This document shows positions 45,811 to 54,495 of a DNA stretch of 64,000 bases, in pieces. Source of the stretch: Thalassobaculum litoreum DSM 18839 (GTDB taxonomy: Bacteria; Pseudomonadota; Alphaproteobacteria; Thalassobaculales; Thalassobaculaceae); NCBI RefSeq assembly GCF_900102465.1, contig NZ_FNBW01000012.1, positions 109,017 through 173,016 on the forward strand, written 5' to 3'. A program made the translations under genes and the position numbers. Position 1 is the first letter of the stretch. The number at the start of each line of letters is the position of its first letter. The notes under the pieces are model-generated. The model did not search any database. It was not told the origin of the DNA and was given only the letters and a program-made list of their open reading frames with translations.

Positions 45811-46302
45811 TCAGCGGTCGGGTGTTGCCGTCGCCGCTGCGATCGCCGGTCCCAACTCGGCCACCACCGCCTCGTAGGTCGCGCGTTTGAACGGTACGAT
45901 CAGCTCCACCACCACGCCGAGATCGACCCATTTCCAGTCATCGAACTCCGGGTGTTCGGTCTGCAGGTCGATATCGGTCGCCGTGCCGGTGAACCGGCAG
46001 GCGAGCCATTTCTGCGTCTGGCCGCGCCAGGATTCGCGGATCTTGCCCGGCAGATCGGCTGGAAACTCGTAGGTGACCCAGCCGGCGGTCTCGGCCACCA
46101 CCTCGACCGAACTGGTGCCGATCTCCTCCTCCAGCTCGCGCAGGCCGGCCTGGCGCGGCGTCTCGCCCTCGTCGATTCCGCCCTGGGGCATCTGCCAGGC
46201 GTCGGCGATGCCGATACGCTTGCCGACGAAGACCTGACCCGTATCGTTGAACAGGACGATGCCGACACAGGGCCGGAGGGGAAGCGCGCTACGGTCGGTC
46301 AT
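45811..46302 (-). CDS. rppH: RNA pyrophosphohydrolase RppH
   Basis: The 163-residue Nudix hydrolase has the box GGIDEGET...RELEEEIG after AWQMPQG, the exact RppH start of the motif, and CVGIVLFNDTGQVFVGKRIG before it. It removes pyrophosphate from the 5' end of RNA to trigger decay. The ATG at 46302 gives the family length. It starts 11 bases after the deacetylase stop, at the end of a gpmI-envC-ctpA-deacetylase-rppH string. Confidence 0.93.
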   Translation of the reverse strand: MTDRSALPLRPCVGIVLFNDTGQVFVGKRIGIADAWQMPQGGIDEGETPRQAGLRELEEEIGTSSVEVVAETAGWVTYEFPADLPGKIRESWRGQTQKWLACRFTGTATDIDLQTEHPEFDDWKWVDLGVVVELIVPFKRATYEAVVAELGPAIAAATATPDR

Positions 46303-46313
46303 GGGATATCGGC

Positions 46314-47639
46314 TCAGCGTAAACGTTGGCGGTCGGCGATGGCGGAGACCGGGGCGAGGATGAGGCCCTTGCGTTCCAGCGTGCCGGCCCAGCGCTGGAT
46401 GCGGTCGATGGATACCGGCAGGGACCTGGCGATGCCGATGGCGACGCGCTGTTCCTGGGCGACCGTCTCCAGGTCGGCCAGCGCCCGGTCGATCGAGGAG
46501 ATCGACGGCGTGGAATCCAGGAAGCGGTTGTTGAAGGCGCGCGGGAGCTGGATCGAGGACGCGAGCTCGGTGGCGATGCTGCGCGACGAGCCCCGGCTGT
46601 CGACGATCATGAGCCCGCGCTCCTTCAGCCCTTCCAGGACCGGCATCATGGCGTCTTCCACGGTGGTGAACTGCGACCCCATCCAGGTCGTCACGCCGAC
46701 ATAGCCGGGGGCCCGGCCCAGCACCCATTCCAGGCGGTTCAGGTTGTCGGCCGTCGACAGGCTGGTCAGCAGGGTCGACGGGCCGGGGTCGTCGCGCGGA
46801 AAGTCGAGAGGCTCCAGCGGCAGGTCGATGAAGACCTCGTGCCCGGCCGATCGGGCGGCCTCCAGCCAGGCTTCGAGATCCTCGGCATAGGGCGAGAAGC
46901 TGAGCGTGACCGCGCCGGGCAGGAGCTGGATCGCGGCGTCGGTCTCGCGCTGGCTGAGCCCGAGATTGGTCACCAGCACGGCGACCCAGGGACGGGTATC
47001 GTCCACATTGAACGGTCGGGCATAGGTCGACCAGGGCTGCCGGCCGTCCACCGCGATGATCGGCAGCCGGCCCTCGTCGCGGACCTCCATCAGGGCCGGG
47101 TCGACCGGGGTCAGGGTGACGCCGTCGGCGGGAGCGCCATCGGCGACCGCGCTCGGGCCCTCGCCCTCGCCGTCCTTGGCCGGCGACCCGTCACCGCCGC
47201 TCTCCTTGTCGGCGGGTCCCTGGCCTTCGCCGTCCGCCGCCGCTCCATCCGCTTCGGCCTTGGACCGGGGTGCTGCGGCCGAGCTGTTTGGTTCCGGCTC
47301 CTCGCCCTCGTCAAGGATGTCGACGGTGAGCTGCGGACGCTGGATCTCGCGCAGGGACTCGGTGTGCTCGGCATTGACCATGAGCCACCCGACCAGGCCG
47401 CCGGCGCCGCCGATCACGGCGACGGCGAGCAGGGTGGTCAGCGCCGCCGAGGCAACACGTTTCCAGCGCCCCTTCTTGCGAGGAGCGGGCTCGTCGTCCA
47501 GACCGCGTTCCAGATCGTCGGGCGGCGGGCCACCCGACTCCGCCTCATTCAGCGGATCGTCCGGATCTCCACCCTCCCGCCGCTTCTTGAACAGCTGGGG
47601 GAGGCGGGGCAGACGGATATTCGGCTTAGGTAGCCTCAA
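46314..47639 (-). CDS. Divergent polysaccharide deacetylase family protein
   Basis: The 441-residue protein has a charged cytoplasmic N-terminus (KRREGGDPDDPLNEAESGG), one span near residues 62-88 (SAALTTLLAVAVIGGAGGLV), an acidic/alanine-rich linker, and a periplasmic divergent deacetylase domain (DUF610/PF04748) with VAVLVTNLGLSQRETDAAI, VTLSFSPYAEDLEAWLEAAR, EVFIDLPLEPLDFPRDDPGP and MIVDSRGSSRSIATELASS. Likely acts on cell wall or polymer; the catalytic status is unclear. Its ATG overlaps the ctpA stop. Confidence 0.9.
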   Translation of the reverse strand: MRLPKPNIRLPRLPQLFKKRREGGDPDDPLNEAESGGPPPDDLERGLDDEPAPRKKGRWKRVASAALTTLLAVAVIGGAGGLVGWLMVNAEHTESLREIQRPQLTVDILDEGEEPEPNSSAAAPRSKAEADGAAADGEGQGPADKESGGDGSPAKDGEGEGPSAVADGAPADGVTLTPVDPALMEVRDEGRLPIIAVDGRQPWSTYARPFNVDDTRPWVAVLVTNLGLSQRETDAAIQLLPGAVTLSFSPYAEDLEAWLEAARSAGHEVFIDLPLEPLDFPRDDPGPSTLLTSLSTADNLNRLEWVLGRAPGYVGVTTWMGSQFTTVEDAMMPVLEGLKERGLMIVDSRGSSRSIATELASSIQLPRAFNNRFLDSTPSISSIDRALADLETVAQEQRVAIGIARSLPVSIDRIQRWAGTLERKGLILAPVSAIADRQRLR

Positions 47640-49042
47640 TTCACCACGCGGTTCTGGAACAGATGGAAGCCGCGCAGCAGATCGACCGCGCGGGCGAGCT
47701 GGTAGTCCTCAAGCGGATCCTCGTTCTCCGCCGATGCGGCCTCACCCGGCGTGGGCACCTCCGCCGGCGGCTGGGCGGCCGGGGCGTCGCTCTCGTCCGG
47801 ATTGACCAGGGCACCGCGCAGATCGGCCTCGCGGCGCCGGCGGCCCTCCTCGATCTTCTCGATCTTGGCGAGCTCGACCTTGATGTCCGGCTCGATGCCC
47901 TTGGCCTGGATCGAGCGGCCCGACGGGGTGTAGTAGCGCGCCGTGGTCAGGCGCATGGCCGCGTTGCCCTGCAGCGGCAGGATGGTCTGCACGGACCCCT
48001 TGCCGAAGGACTGGGTGCCGAGAACGATCGCCCGGCGGTGATCCTGCAGCGCGCCTGCGACGATCTCCGAGGCCGAGGCGGAGCCGCCGTTGATCAGCAC
48101 GACCACCGGCTTGCCATCGGTGATGTCGCCCGGCGTGGCGTTGACCCGGCTGGCGTTCGCCTCTTCCCGGCCACGGGTCGAGACGATCTCGCCGCGCTCC
48201 AGGAAGGCGTCGGTGACGGAGATCGCCTGGTCGAGCAAGCCGCCCGGATTGTTGCGCAGGTCGATGACGAAGCCGTGCAGCCTGTCGCCGAGCTCTTCCT
48301 TGATCTCGGAGACGGACTCCTGAAGGCCCACCGTCGTCTGTTCGTTGAAGGTGGTGATGCGGATATAGCCGATATCCTGGATCACCCGGTTGCGCACCGA
48401 CTTGATGGTGATGATCGCCCGGGTGATCTCGACGTCGAACGGCTCTTCCTCGGCGCGGCGGATGGTCAGCGTGATCGGCGTGCCGACCTTGCCGCGCATC
48501 TTCTCCACCGCGTCGGACAGGGTCAGGCCGAGCACCGCCTCGCCGTCGAGATGGGTGATGTAGTCGCCGGGCTGCAGCCCGACCTCCGACGCCGGGGTGT
48601 CGTCGATCGGCGAGACCACCTTCACGAAGCCGTTCTCCATGGTGACCTCGATGCCGAGGCCGCCGAACTCGCCCTTGGTCTGCACCCGCATGTCCTGGAA
48701 GCTCTTCGCGCTGAGATAGCTCGAATGCGGGTCGAGGGAGGTGAGCATGCCGTTGATGGCCGCCTCAACGAGCTTCTCGTCGCTGACCTCTTCCACGTAC
48801 TGGGCGCGGACCTTCTCGAACACGTCGCCGAGCAGGCTGAGCTGACGGTAGGTGTCGGTCGAGTTGGTCTGGCTCTGGCCGCCGCCCGTGGCGCCGAGCA
48901 GGACGCCGCCGCCAACGGCGAACGCCAGTGCCGCGGACACCGCGACACGGCGGATCGCCCGGCTGCGTGCCTTATCAGGGCGGGTCGGGGCGCCAGAATC
49001 GGCGGCGGTGTCATCAAGACGGGAATTGTTCATCCGACTCAT
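47636..49042 (-). CDS. ctpA: Carboxy-terminal processing protease (S41 family)
   Basis: The 468-residue protease has a signal/anchor (RRVAVSAALAFAVGGGVLLG), a PDZ domain (MENGFVKVVSPIDDTPASEV, GDYITHLDGEAVLGLTL), and the S41 core with catalytic Ser in NGGSASASEIVAGAL and Lys in TQSFGKGSVQT. It degrades or processes periplasmic proteins, cell-wall enzymes included. Start at 49042 is supported by an ATGA overlap with the envC-like stop; an ATG at 49033 has a better-spaced AAAGG. A proline/alanine-rich tail (DAPAAQPPAEVPTPGEAASA) follows the catalytic domain. Confidence 0.93.
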   Translation of the reverse strand: MSRMNNSRLDDTAADSGAPTRPDKARSRAIRRVAVSAALAFAVGGGVLLGATGGGQSQTNSTDTYRQLSLLGDVFEKVRAQYVEEVSDEKLVEAAINGMLTSLDPHSSYLSAKSFQDMRVQTKGEFGGLGIEVTMENGFVKVVSPIDDTPASEVGLQPGDYITHLDGEAVLGLTLSDAVEKMRGKVGTPITLTIRRAEEEPFDVEITRAIITIKSVRNRVIQDIGYIRITTFNEQTTVGLQESVSEIKEELGDRLHGFVIDLRNNPGGLLDQAISVTDAFLERGEIVSTRGREEANASRVNATPGDITDGKPVVVLINGGSASASEIVAGALQDHRRAIVLGTQSFGKGSVQTILPLQGNAAMRLTTARYYTPSGRSIQAKGIEPDIKVELAKIEKIEEGRRRREADLRGALVNPDESDAPAAQPPAEVPTPGEAASAENEDPLEDYQLARAVDLLRGFHLFQNRVVN

Positions 49043-50352
49043 CCTTTGGCCTTTTCGGTAAGTCCCGCAAACCACGGTAACGGGTCGATCGGGTCACCAT
49101 TGTGGCGAAGTTCCAGATACAGCTCGGGTGCGGCGTCTCCGGCCGCCGCCATCGCACCCACCGGCTCGCCGGCGAGCACATGGCTCCCGACACTCAAATC
49201 GACCCGTGCGAGCCCGGCAAGAAGGGTATGATATCCGTCGCCGTGTTCAATGATCAAAATCCGACCGAATCCTTCGAACGGCCCAGCATACAACACGATT
49301 CCGTCATGCGGGGCGATCGCGAGCGCGCCGGGACGCGTGCGCAGCAGCAGCCCCTGTCTGGTCAGGTCGCCCGACTTGCCCTTGCCGAACCGCTGGACGA
49401 CCGTGCCGGCGACCGGGGCGAAGAGATGGCCCCGGGCGCTTGTCAGCGGCGGTCCGGGGGGCAGCGCGGCGGTCCGGACCGGGTCCGCCGCCGGCCCGAC
49501 GGTGGCGGCAGGGGCCGGCGGTTCGCCGCCGTCCACCTCGGGCGGCGACGGACGCGTCGGCCGCAGCTTCGGCGTCACCAGGGCCGCCAGCTTGCGCTGT
49601 TCCTCCGCCTCGGCGGCCTCGCGCTTCTCCAGGCTGTCGATCAACTCGCGCAGGGAGCGGGCCGACTGGCTGAGCGCCCGGATCTCTTCCGCCGCGTTGC
49701 TCGCCCGGTTGCGCGTGCCGGCCAGCAGTTCCGCCTTCTCCGCCGCCAGGGCGGCGAGCTGGGCGCGCTCGGCGTCCAGCTCCTGGGCGGCCAGGGTCAG
49801 CCGGTCGCGCTGGGCTCGGATATCGGCTTCCAGCGTCGCCAGCGTGTCGAGCTCGCGGCGCAGCGCCCTGGCATTCCCGTTGAGCCGCGGGATCGCGGAT
49901 TCCAGCAGGATGCCGGTATGGACGGTGTCCAAGGGCGCGCGGCCCACCAGCAGCAGGGTCTCCGGCGGATGGCGGGCGAGCCGCTGCAGCGCGCCGGTGA
50001 GATGGGAGAGCTCCTGGCGGCGCTCGAGCAGGCGGCTGCGCTTGTCCTTGACCTCCTGGCGCAGGGTGTCGAGGGTCTGTTCGGCGTCGAACATGTCGGT
50101 CTCGGTGCGCTGCGCCCGGGTGGCCGCCACGGCCATGCGCTCGCGCAGCCGGTCGATCTCGCCGGCCAGCGCGCCGGCCAGCCGGTCCAGCTTGGTGCCC
50201 GCCTTGCGCTCGCCCTCCAGCGCCTTCTCGATGCGCCGGAGCTCCGCGGTGGGGTCCTTCGGCGCCGGATCCTCCGCGGTCTGAGCCCGCGCGTTTCCGC
50301 CCACCGCCGCGGCGAGCATCGCCAGAACCAGGACGGGGGCGAGGGAACGCAC
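49039..50352 (-). CDS. envC: EnvC-like murein hydrolase activator (degenerate LytM)
   Basis: The 437-residue protein has a signal (APVLVLAMLAAAVGGNARAQ), a long coiled coil (about 45-270; repeated Leu/Glu/Arg helices such as RQELSHLTGALQRLARHPPE), and a C-terminal LytM/M23 domain with VAGTVVQRFGKGK and IIEHGDGYHTLLAGL. The first zinc-ligand motif (HxxxD) is missing (QGLLL), and the HxH pair is altered (TLLAGL). This matches amidase activators of the EnvC class rather than an active peptidase. The GTG at 50352 lies nine bases after the gpmI stop. Confidence 0.88.
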   Translation of the reverse strand: MRSLAPVLVLAMLAAAVGGNARAQTAEDPAPKDPTAELRRIEKALEGERKAGTKLDRLAGALAGEIDRLRERMAVAATRAQRTETDMFDAEQTLDTLRQEVKDKRSRLLERRQELSHLTGALQRLARHPPETLLLVGRAPLDTVHTGILLESAIPRLNGNARALRRELDTLATLEADIRAQRDRLTLAAQELDAERAQLAALAAEKAELLAGTRNRASNAAEEIRALSQSARSLRELIDSLEKREAAEAEEQRKLAALVTPKLRPTRPSPPEVDGGEPPAPAATVGPAADPVRTAALPPGPPLTSARGHLFAPVAGTVVQRFGKGKSGDLTRQGLLLRTRPGALAIAPHDGIVLYAGPFEGFGRILIIEHGDGYHTLLAGLARVDLSVGSHVLAGEPVGAMAAAGDAAPELYLELRHNGDPIDPLPWFAGLTEKAKG

Positions 50353-50360
50353 CGCGGCGC

Positions 50361-51920
50361 TTACTCCGCCGCCCGGCGGTCGCGCACCAGCATGCAGTCG
50401 CCGGTCATCGCCGCCGGCGGCTCTATGCCCATGAGCGAGAGCAGGGTGGGCGCGACATCGGCCAGCTTGCCGGTCTTCAGGGAGGTGACGTCCTCCGGCG
50501 CGCCGACCAGGATCGTCGGGACCAGGTTGGTCGTATGGGCGGTGTGCGGGCCGCCGGTCTCCGGGTCGAGCATGACCTCGCAATTGCCGTGGTCGGCGGT
50601 CAGGAACATCGCGCCGCCGGCCCTCAGCACCGCCTCGGCGACCCGGCCGACACAGGTATCGACCGTTTCCACCGCCTTGATCGCCGCCTCCAGGCTGCCG
50701 GTATGGCCGACCATGTCCGGGTTGGCGAAATTGGCGACGATCAGGTCGTAGGTGCCGCTGTCGATGGCCGCGACCAGCTTGTCGCAGAGTTCCGGCGCGG
50801 ACATTTCCGGCTGCAGGTCGTAGGTCTTCACCTTGGGCGAGGGGACCATGATCCGGTCTTCGCCGTCGAACACCGCCTCGCGGCCGCCGTTCAGGAAGAA
50901 GGTGACGTGCGGATACTTCTCGGTTTCGGCGATGCGGAGCTGGGTCTTGCCGGCCTTGGCGACGACCTCGCCGATCGGGTCGCTCAGATCCTCCGGCGGG
51001 AAGATCGTGACCATCTTCGGCGCCAGCACCGACGAGTATTCGACCATGCCCGCGACGATGCCGGGCTTCGGGGTCCGGGCGCGCGCGAACCCGTCGAAGT
51101 CGTCGTCCACGAACGGGGCCAGGATCTCGCGCGCCCGGTCGGCGCGGAAGTTCGCCATGACGATGGCGTCCCCGTCCTGCACCGGCGCGCCGCCGGCGAT
51201 CACGGTCGGGGTGACGAACTCGTCGGTCTCGTCGCGGGCATAGGCGGCGTCCACCGCGGCGACCGCGTCGTCGGCGCTGTGCTCGGCCTCGGCTAGGCAG
51301 ACCGCCTTCCAGGCCTGCTCCACCCGTTCCCAGCGCTTGTCCCGGTCCATGGCGAAGAACCGGCCGCTGACCGACGCGATGGTCGCCGCACCGTCCAGGT
51401 CCTCGATGAAGGCGCGGAGCTGGTCGGCGGCACTCTTCGGCGGGCAGTCGCGGCCGTCGGTGAAGACATGCACCACGACCCGGGCGCCGCCGGCGGCCAG
51501 GACCTTGGCCAGCGCGGCCACGTGGCGCTGGTGGCTGTGCACCCCGCCGGTGGAGACCAGGCCCATGAGGTGGCAGGTGCCGCCGCTCTGCTTCAGGGCG
51601 TCGAGCACCTGGGCGATGGCCGGCTGTCTGGCCAGGCTGCCGTCGGCGATGGCGGCGTTGATCTTCGGCAGCTCCTGCATGACGACCCGGCCGGCACCGA
51701 GATTCATGTGGCCGACCTCGGAATTGCCCATCTGGCCGTCCGGAAGCCCGACGAACTCGCCCGACGCGTTCATCAGCCCGCCCGGCCAGCGGGCAGCGAG
51801 CGCGTCCACATTCGGCGTGTTCGCCAGGGCGACGGCGTTGTCGGTGCGGTCGGTGCGGTGGCCCCAGCCGTCCATGATGCACAGGACGACTGGGCGGGGG
51901 GTATCGGATGTCTTGCTCAT
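50361..51920 (-). CDS. gpmI: 2,3-bisphosphoglycerate-independent phosphoglycerate mutase
   Basis: The 519-residue enzyme interconverts 3- and 2-phosphoglycerate using two metal ions. VVLCIMDGWGHRTDRTDNAV holds the first metal ligands, catalytic Ser67 is in QMGNSEVGHMNLGAGR, and YDLIVANFANPDMVGHTGSL and MFLTADHGNCEVM complete the site. The ATG at 51920 is preferred over an upstream one at 51956. It begins the wall/RNA gene string ending in rppH. Confidence 0.95.
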   Translation of the reverse strand: MSKTSDTPRPVVLCIMDGWGHRTDRTDNAVALANTPNVDALAARWPGGLMNASGEFVGLPDGQMGNSEVGHMNLGAGRVVMQELPKINAAIADGSLARQPAIAQVLDALKQSGGTCHLMGLVSTGGVHSHQRHVAALAKVLAAGGARVVVHVFTDGRDCPPKSAADQLRAFIEDLDGAATIASVSGRFFAMDRDKRWERVEQAWKAVCLAEAEHSADDAVAAVDAAYARDETDEFVTPTVIAGGAPVQDGDAIVMANFRADRAREILAPFVDDDFDGFARARTPKPGIVAGMVEYSSVLAPKMVTIFPPEDLSDPIGEVVAKAGKTQLRIAETEKYPHVTFFLNGGREAVFDGEDRIMVPSPKVKTYDLQPEMSAPELCDKLVAAIDSGTYDLIVANFANPDMVGHTGSLEAAIKAVETVDTCVGRVAEAVLRAGGAMFLTADHGNCEVMLDPETGGPHTAHTTNLVPTILVGAPEDVTSLKTGKLADVAPTLLSLMGIEPPAAMTGDCMLVRDRRAAE

Positions 51921-51983
51921 GGGACGGTTATATATCCTTCCCGGGGGCAAGGTCACGGGCTGCGCGCGTACTCGTTTGGCGGA

Positions 51984-52580
51984 TCAGAACACGGCGGCCG
52001 CGACGGAGAGCACCAGCAGCACGGCGAAGACGACGTTGACCGCCCGACCGAGAACCGGATGGCCGAGCCAACGGGCGAACAGCGAGCCGAAGGCGAGCCA
52101 GGTCAGGTTCACCAGCACGATCACCGGTGCAAGGGCGGCGATCTTGGCGACGGCGTCGAACACCGGGTCGCCAGGCACAACCGCGTGGGTGGAATAGACC
52201 GCACCGATGGCGGCGAAGGCCTTCGGATTGGCGATGGCCAGCAGGTAGCCGCCGACGAAGCCTGCCGGGCGGGCGCCCGGATCCCGGTTGAGGCCGCCGA
52301 CCGGGGCGGTGGCGATCTTCCAGGCGAGATAGAGGATGTAGGCGGCGGCAAGCGCGGTGACGACGGGCACCGCGCCGGGTACCACGAAGATCAGCCCGGA
52401 GACCCCGGTGGCGATCAGCAGCAGCACCGTGGCCGTGCCCAGGCAGATGCCGGCGACATAGGGCAGGCTCGCCCGCAGGCCGAACGCGGTGCCCATGGCG
52501 GCGGAACTGAGCGTCGCGGGGCCGGGACTGCCCATCAGCGGCAGCGCGGCAAGCCAGAGGGGGATGAGGGCGTCGAACAT
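51984..52580 (-). CDS. LysE family translocator
   Basis: The 198-residue membrane protein has six predicted spans and the LysE/RhtB pattern LMGSPGPATLSSAAMGTAFG near the N-terminus (GPxxL) and GGYLLAIANPKAFAAIGAVY mid-protein. It exports amino acids or related metabolites; the substrate is unknown. It stands alone between gpmI and rlmH, and its ATG lies 130 bases from the rlmH stop. Confidence 0.88.
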   Translation of the reverse strand: MFDALIPLWLAALPLMGSPGPATLSSAAMGTAFGLRASLPYVAGICLGTATVLLLIATGVSGLIFVVPGAVPVVTALAAAYILYLAWKIATAPVGGLNRDPGARPAGFVGGYLLAIANPKAFAAIGAVYSTHAVVPGDPVFDAVAKIAALAPVIVLVNLTWLAFGSLFARWLGHPVLGRAVNVVFAVLLVLSVAAAVF

Positions 52581-52709
52581 GGCGCTACATGAGCGTGGAC
52601 CGGGGCGTCGGTCTTGGACGTTTGTGCGCGCTCCGCATTCTATGTCACGTCGCCATCCCTGGGGCGCCGGGATGACGGAAAAACGATCGAGGCCGGGTGG
52701 AGGGGAGAG

Positions 52710-53168
52710 CTACGCCCGATGATACGGATGCCCGGCCAGAATGCGCTCCGCCCGGTAGATCTGTTCCACCAGCATCACCCGGGCCAGCATGTGCGGCCAG
52801 GTCTGGGGGCCGAAGGCGAGGGTGAGGTCGGCGCGGTCGCGGATGCTCTGGTCCAACCCGTCGGCGCCGCCGATCACGAAACAGATTTCGCCGCGCCCCT
52901 GGTCGCGCCAGGCGCCGATCCGGTTCGCCAGGTCTTCGCTGGAGAGCCCCCTGCCGCGTTCGTCCATCGCCACCAGCACCGCACCGTCGGGAATGCGGGC
53001 GGCGATCAGGGCAGCTTCCTCTGCCTTGAGGACGTCGCCCTCAAGGCGCTTCTTGACTTCGACCTCCTGGATCGCCAGCGACCAGGGGAGGCGGTCGCCG
53101 TAATCCCGGCACAACGCCTCCATCGGGCCGCGTTTCATGCGGCCCACCGCCACGATCGTGATCTTCAC
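52710..53168 (-). CDS. rlmH: 23S rRNA pseudouridine-1915 N3-methyltransferase RlmH
   Basis: The 152-residue SPOUT methyltransferase starts MKITIVAVGRMKRGPMEALC and has ICFVIGGADGLDQSIRDRAD with the SAM-binding trefoil knot and C-terminal EQIYRAERILAGHPYHRA. It methylates m3-psi 1915 in helix 69. GTG start is preceded by GGAGG with four bases spacing. Confidence 0.95.
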   Translation of the reverse strand: MKITIVAVGRMKRGPMEALCRDYGDRLPWSLAIQEVEVKKRLEGDVLKAEEAALIAARIPDGAVLVAMDERGRGLSSEDLANRIGAWRDQGRGEICFVIGGADGLDQSIRDRADLTLAFGPQTWPHMLARVMLVEQIYRAERILAGHPYHRA

Positions 53169-53220
53169 GCGTCCTCCTGTCCGGGCCTTGGATCCGGGTC
53201 TACCCGGGGCCCGGCGCTAG

Positions 53221-53697
53221 TCAGGCATGCGCGAAGGTCGGCTCGGCCCCGATATCCGCGCCGGACTCGCCGCCGATGCGGACGGTGCGGCTCGGCGGCG
53301 GGGTGGCGCCCCACATCTTCTCCAGCCCGTAGAACTCCCGGACCTCGGGGCGGAACAGGTGGACGATGACGTCGCCCCCGTCGATCAGCACCCAGTCGCC
53401 GCGGGACTGTCCTTCCACGGTGACGCCGTCGACGCCCTGATCCTTGAGTTTTCTGCAGATGTGGTCGGCCATGGCCGAAACCTGCCGCGATGAGCGGCCC
53501 GTGGCGATGATCATGTAATCGCCAATGGCGGACTTTCCGGCCAGATCAATGGCCACAATGTCCTCGGCCTTGTCGTCGTCCAGTGAGGTCATCACCAGCT
53601 TCTTCAGGCCGTCCCCCAGATTGGGAGCAAGTGTGTCGAGTATGGTCGCACTCCTTTCGTCAGCGAAAGCGGACCCCGGCGTGCCCCGGCGGTCCAT
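53221..53697 (-). CDS. rsfS: Ribosome silencing factor RsfS
   Basis: The protein includes the RsfS core LDDDKAEDIVAIDLAGKSAI, YMIIATGRSSRQVSAMADHI, and GDWVLIDGGDVIVHLFRPEV. It binds L14 and blocks subunit joining. The start is unclear: ATG 53697 gives 158 residues with weak ribosome site, ATG 53592 would cut into the conserved LKKLV region, and the best Shine-Dalgarno (GAAAGGAG) sits seven bases before an ATA codon at 53640. The C-terminal tail IGGESGADIGAEPTFAHA is extra. nadD precedes it, as in many bacteria. Confidence 0.9.
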   Translation of the reverse strand: MDRRGTPGSAFADERSATILDTLAPNLGDGLKKLVMTSLDDDKAEDIVAIDLAGKSAIGDYMIIATGRSSRQVSAMADHICRKLKDQGVDGVTVEGQSRGDWVLIDGGDVIVHLFRPEVREFYGLEKMWGATPPPSRTVRIGGESGADIGAEPTFAHA

Positions 53698-53736
53698 GGT
53701 TGCTCTGGTAGTTCCGATTATCGGACTGGGTGCTTT

Positions 53737-54468
53737 CTAGCCGGACCCTCCACCCTTGCGTTGCGCCCGTATCCGGGTCGCCGACGCGGCATGGTGGCGG
53801 GTGTGCAGAAACACCCAGGCCGGAGGCCGCCGATCCGCCAGTCCCCGGGCGTTCCTTTCGGGCACCCGGACCCTCGCGAACCGTTTGGCGGCTCGGCTCG
53901 CCAAAGCCCTTAAAGAATAGGTAGGCCGGTCGAAAACCGCAATGACGGCTGTGTGACAGATCAGCAGCCACCGTTCCCAGCGATGGAAACTGGCCAGATT
54001 GTCCGCCCCCATGATCCAGACGAACGACATGTAGGGGCAGCGCCGGCGCAGGGCGACGAGCGTGTCGGCGGTGTAATGGGTGCCGAGATGCAGCTCGAAG
54101 TCCTTCACCTTGATCCGCGGGTGGCGCGCGACGGCCCTGGCGGAGGCCAGGCGCTCGGCGAAGGGGGCCATGTCGTCGCGCGGCTTCAGCGGATTCTGCG
54201 GGCTGACCAGCCACCAGACCTCGTCCAGGCCGAGCCGCTTCATGGCCGTCTCGGCCACATGGCGGTGGCCGTCATGGGCCGGATTGAAGGAGCCGCCCAT
54301 CAGCCCGACCTTGAGTCGCCGCCGGTCGGCGCCGGCGCGGGGCAGGGCCGCCGCCTCGCTCGCCGGCATCCGCAGGGCGTGCGGCCGCACCCGGGCGAAC
54401 AGGGCGGACCCTGCATCGGGGGGGAGCCGGTCCCTGTGCGGTCCGCGAATCGGGGTGAAGAGGGTCAT
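53737..54468 (-). CDS. nadD: Nicotinate-nucleotide adenylyltransferase
   Basis: The 243-residue enzyme has VGLMGGSFNPAHDGHRHVAE (phosphate-binding GSFNPxHxGH), WWLVSPQNPLKP, FVWIMGADNLASFHRWERW and the C-terminal SATRIRAQ (usually SSTxIR). It adenylates NaMN in NAD synthesis. The first 50 residues (MTLFTPIRGPHRDRLPPDAG onward) are an unusual extension; an ATG at 54369 is possible. It begins 27 bases after the proA stop. Confidence 0.93.
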   Translation of the reverse strand: MTLFTPIRGPHRDRLPPDAGSALFARVRPHALRMPASEAAALPRAGADRRRLKVGLMGGSFNPAHDGHRHVAETAMKRLGLDEVWWLVSPQNPLKPRDDMAPFAERLASARAVARHPRIKVKDFELHLGTHYTADTLVALRRRCPYMSFVWIMGADNLASFHRWERWLLICHTAVIAVFDRPTYSLRALASRAAKRFARVRVPERNARGLADRRPPAWVFLHTRHHAASATRIRAQRKGGGSG

Positions 54469-54495
54469 CGGCGGTATCGGGTCAGGGCCGGGCCA

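Noticed and set aside
49039..51882. One 947-codon protein fusing phosphoglycerate mutase region and EnvC
   Set aside because: The upstream part is an out-of-frame reading of gpmI. Only the part from GTG 50352 shows a signal peptide, coiled coil and LytM domain.
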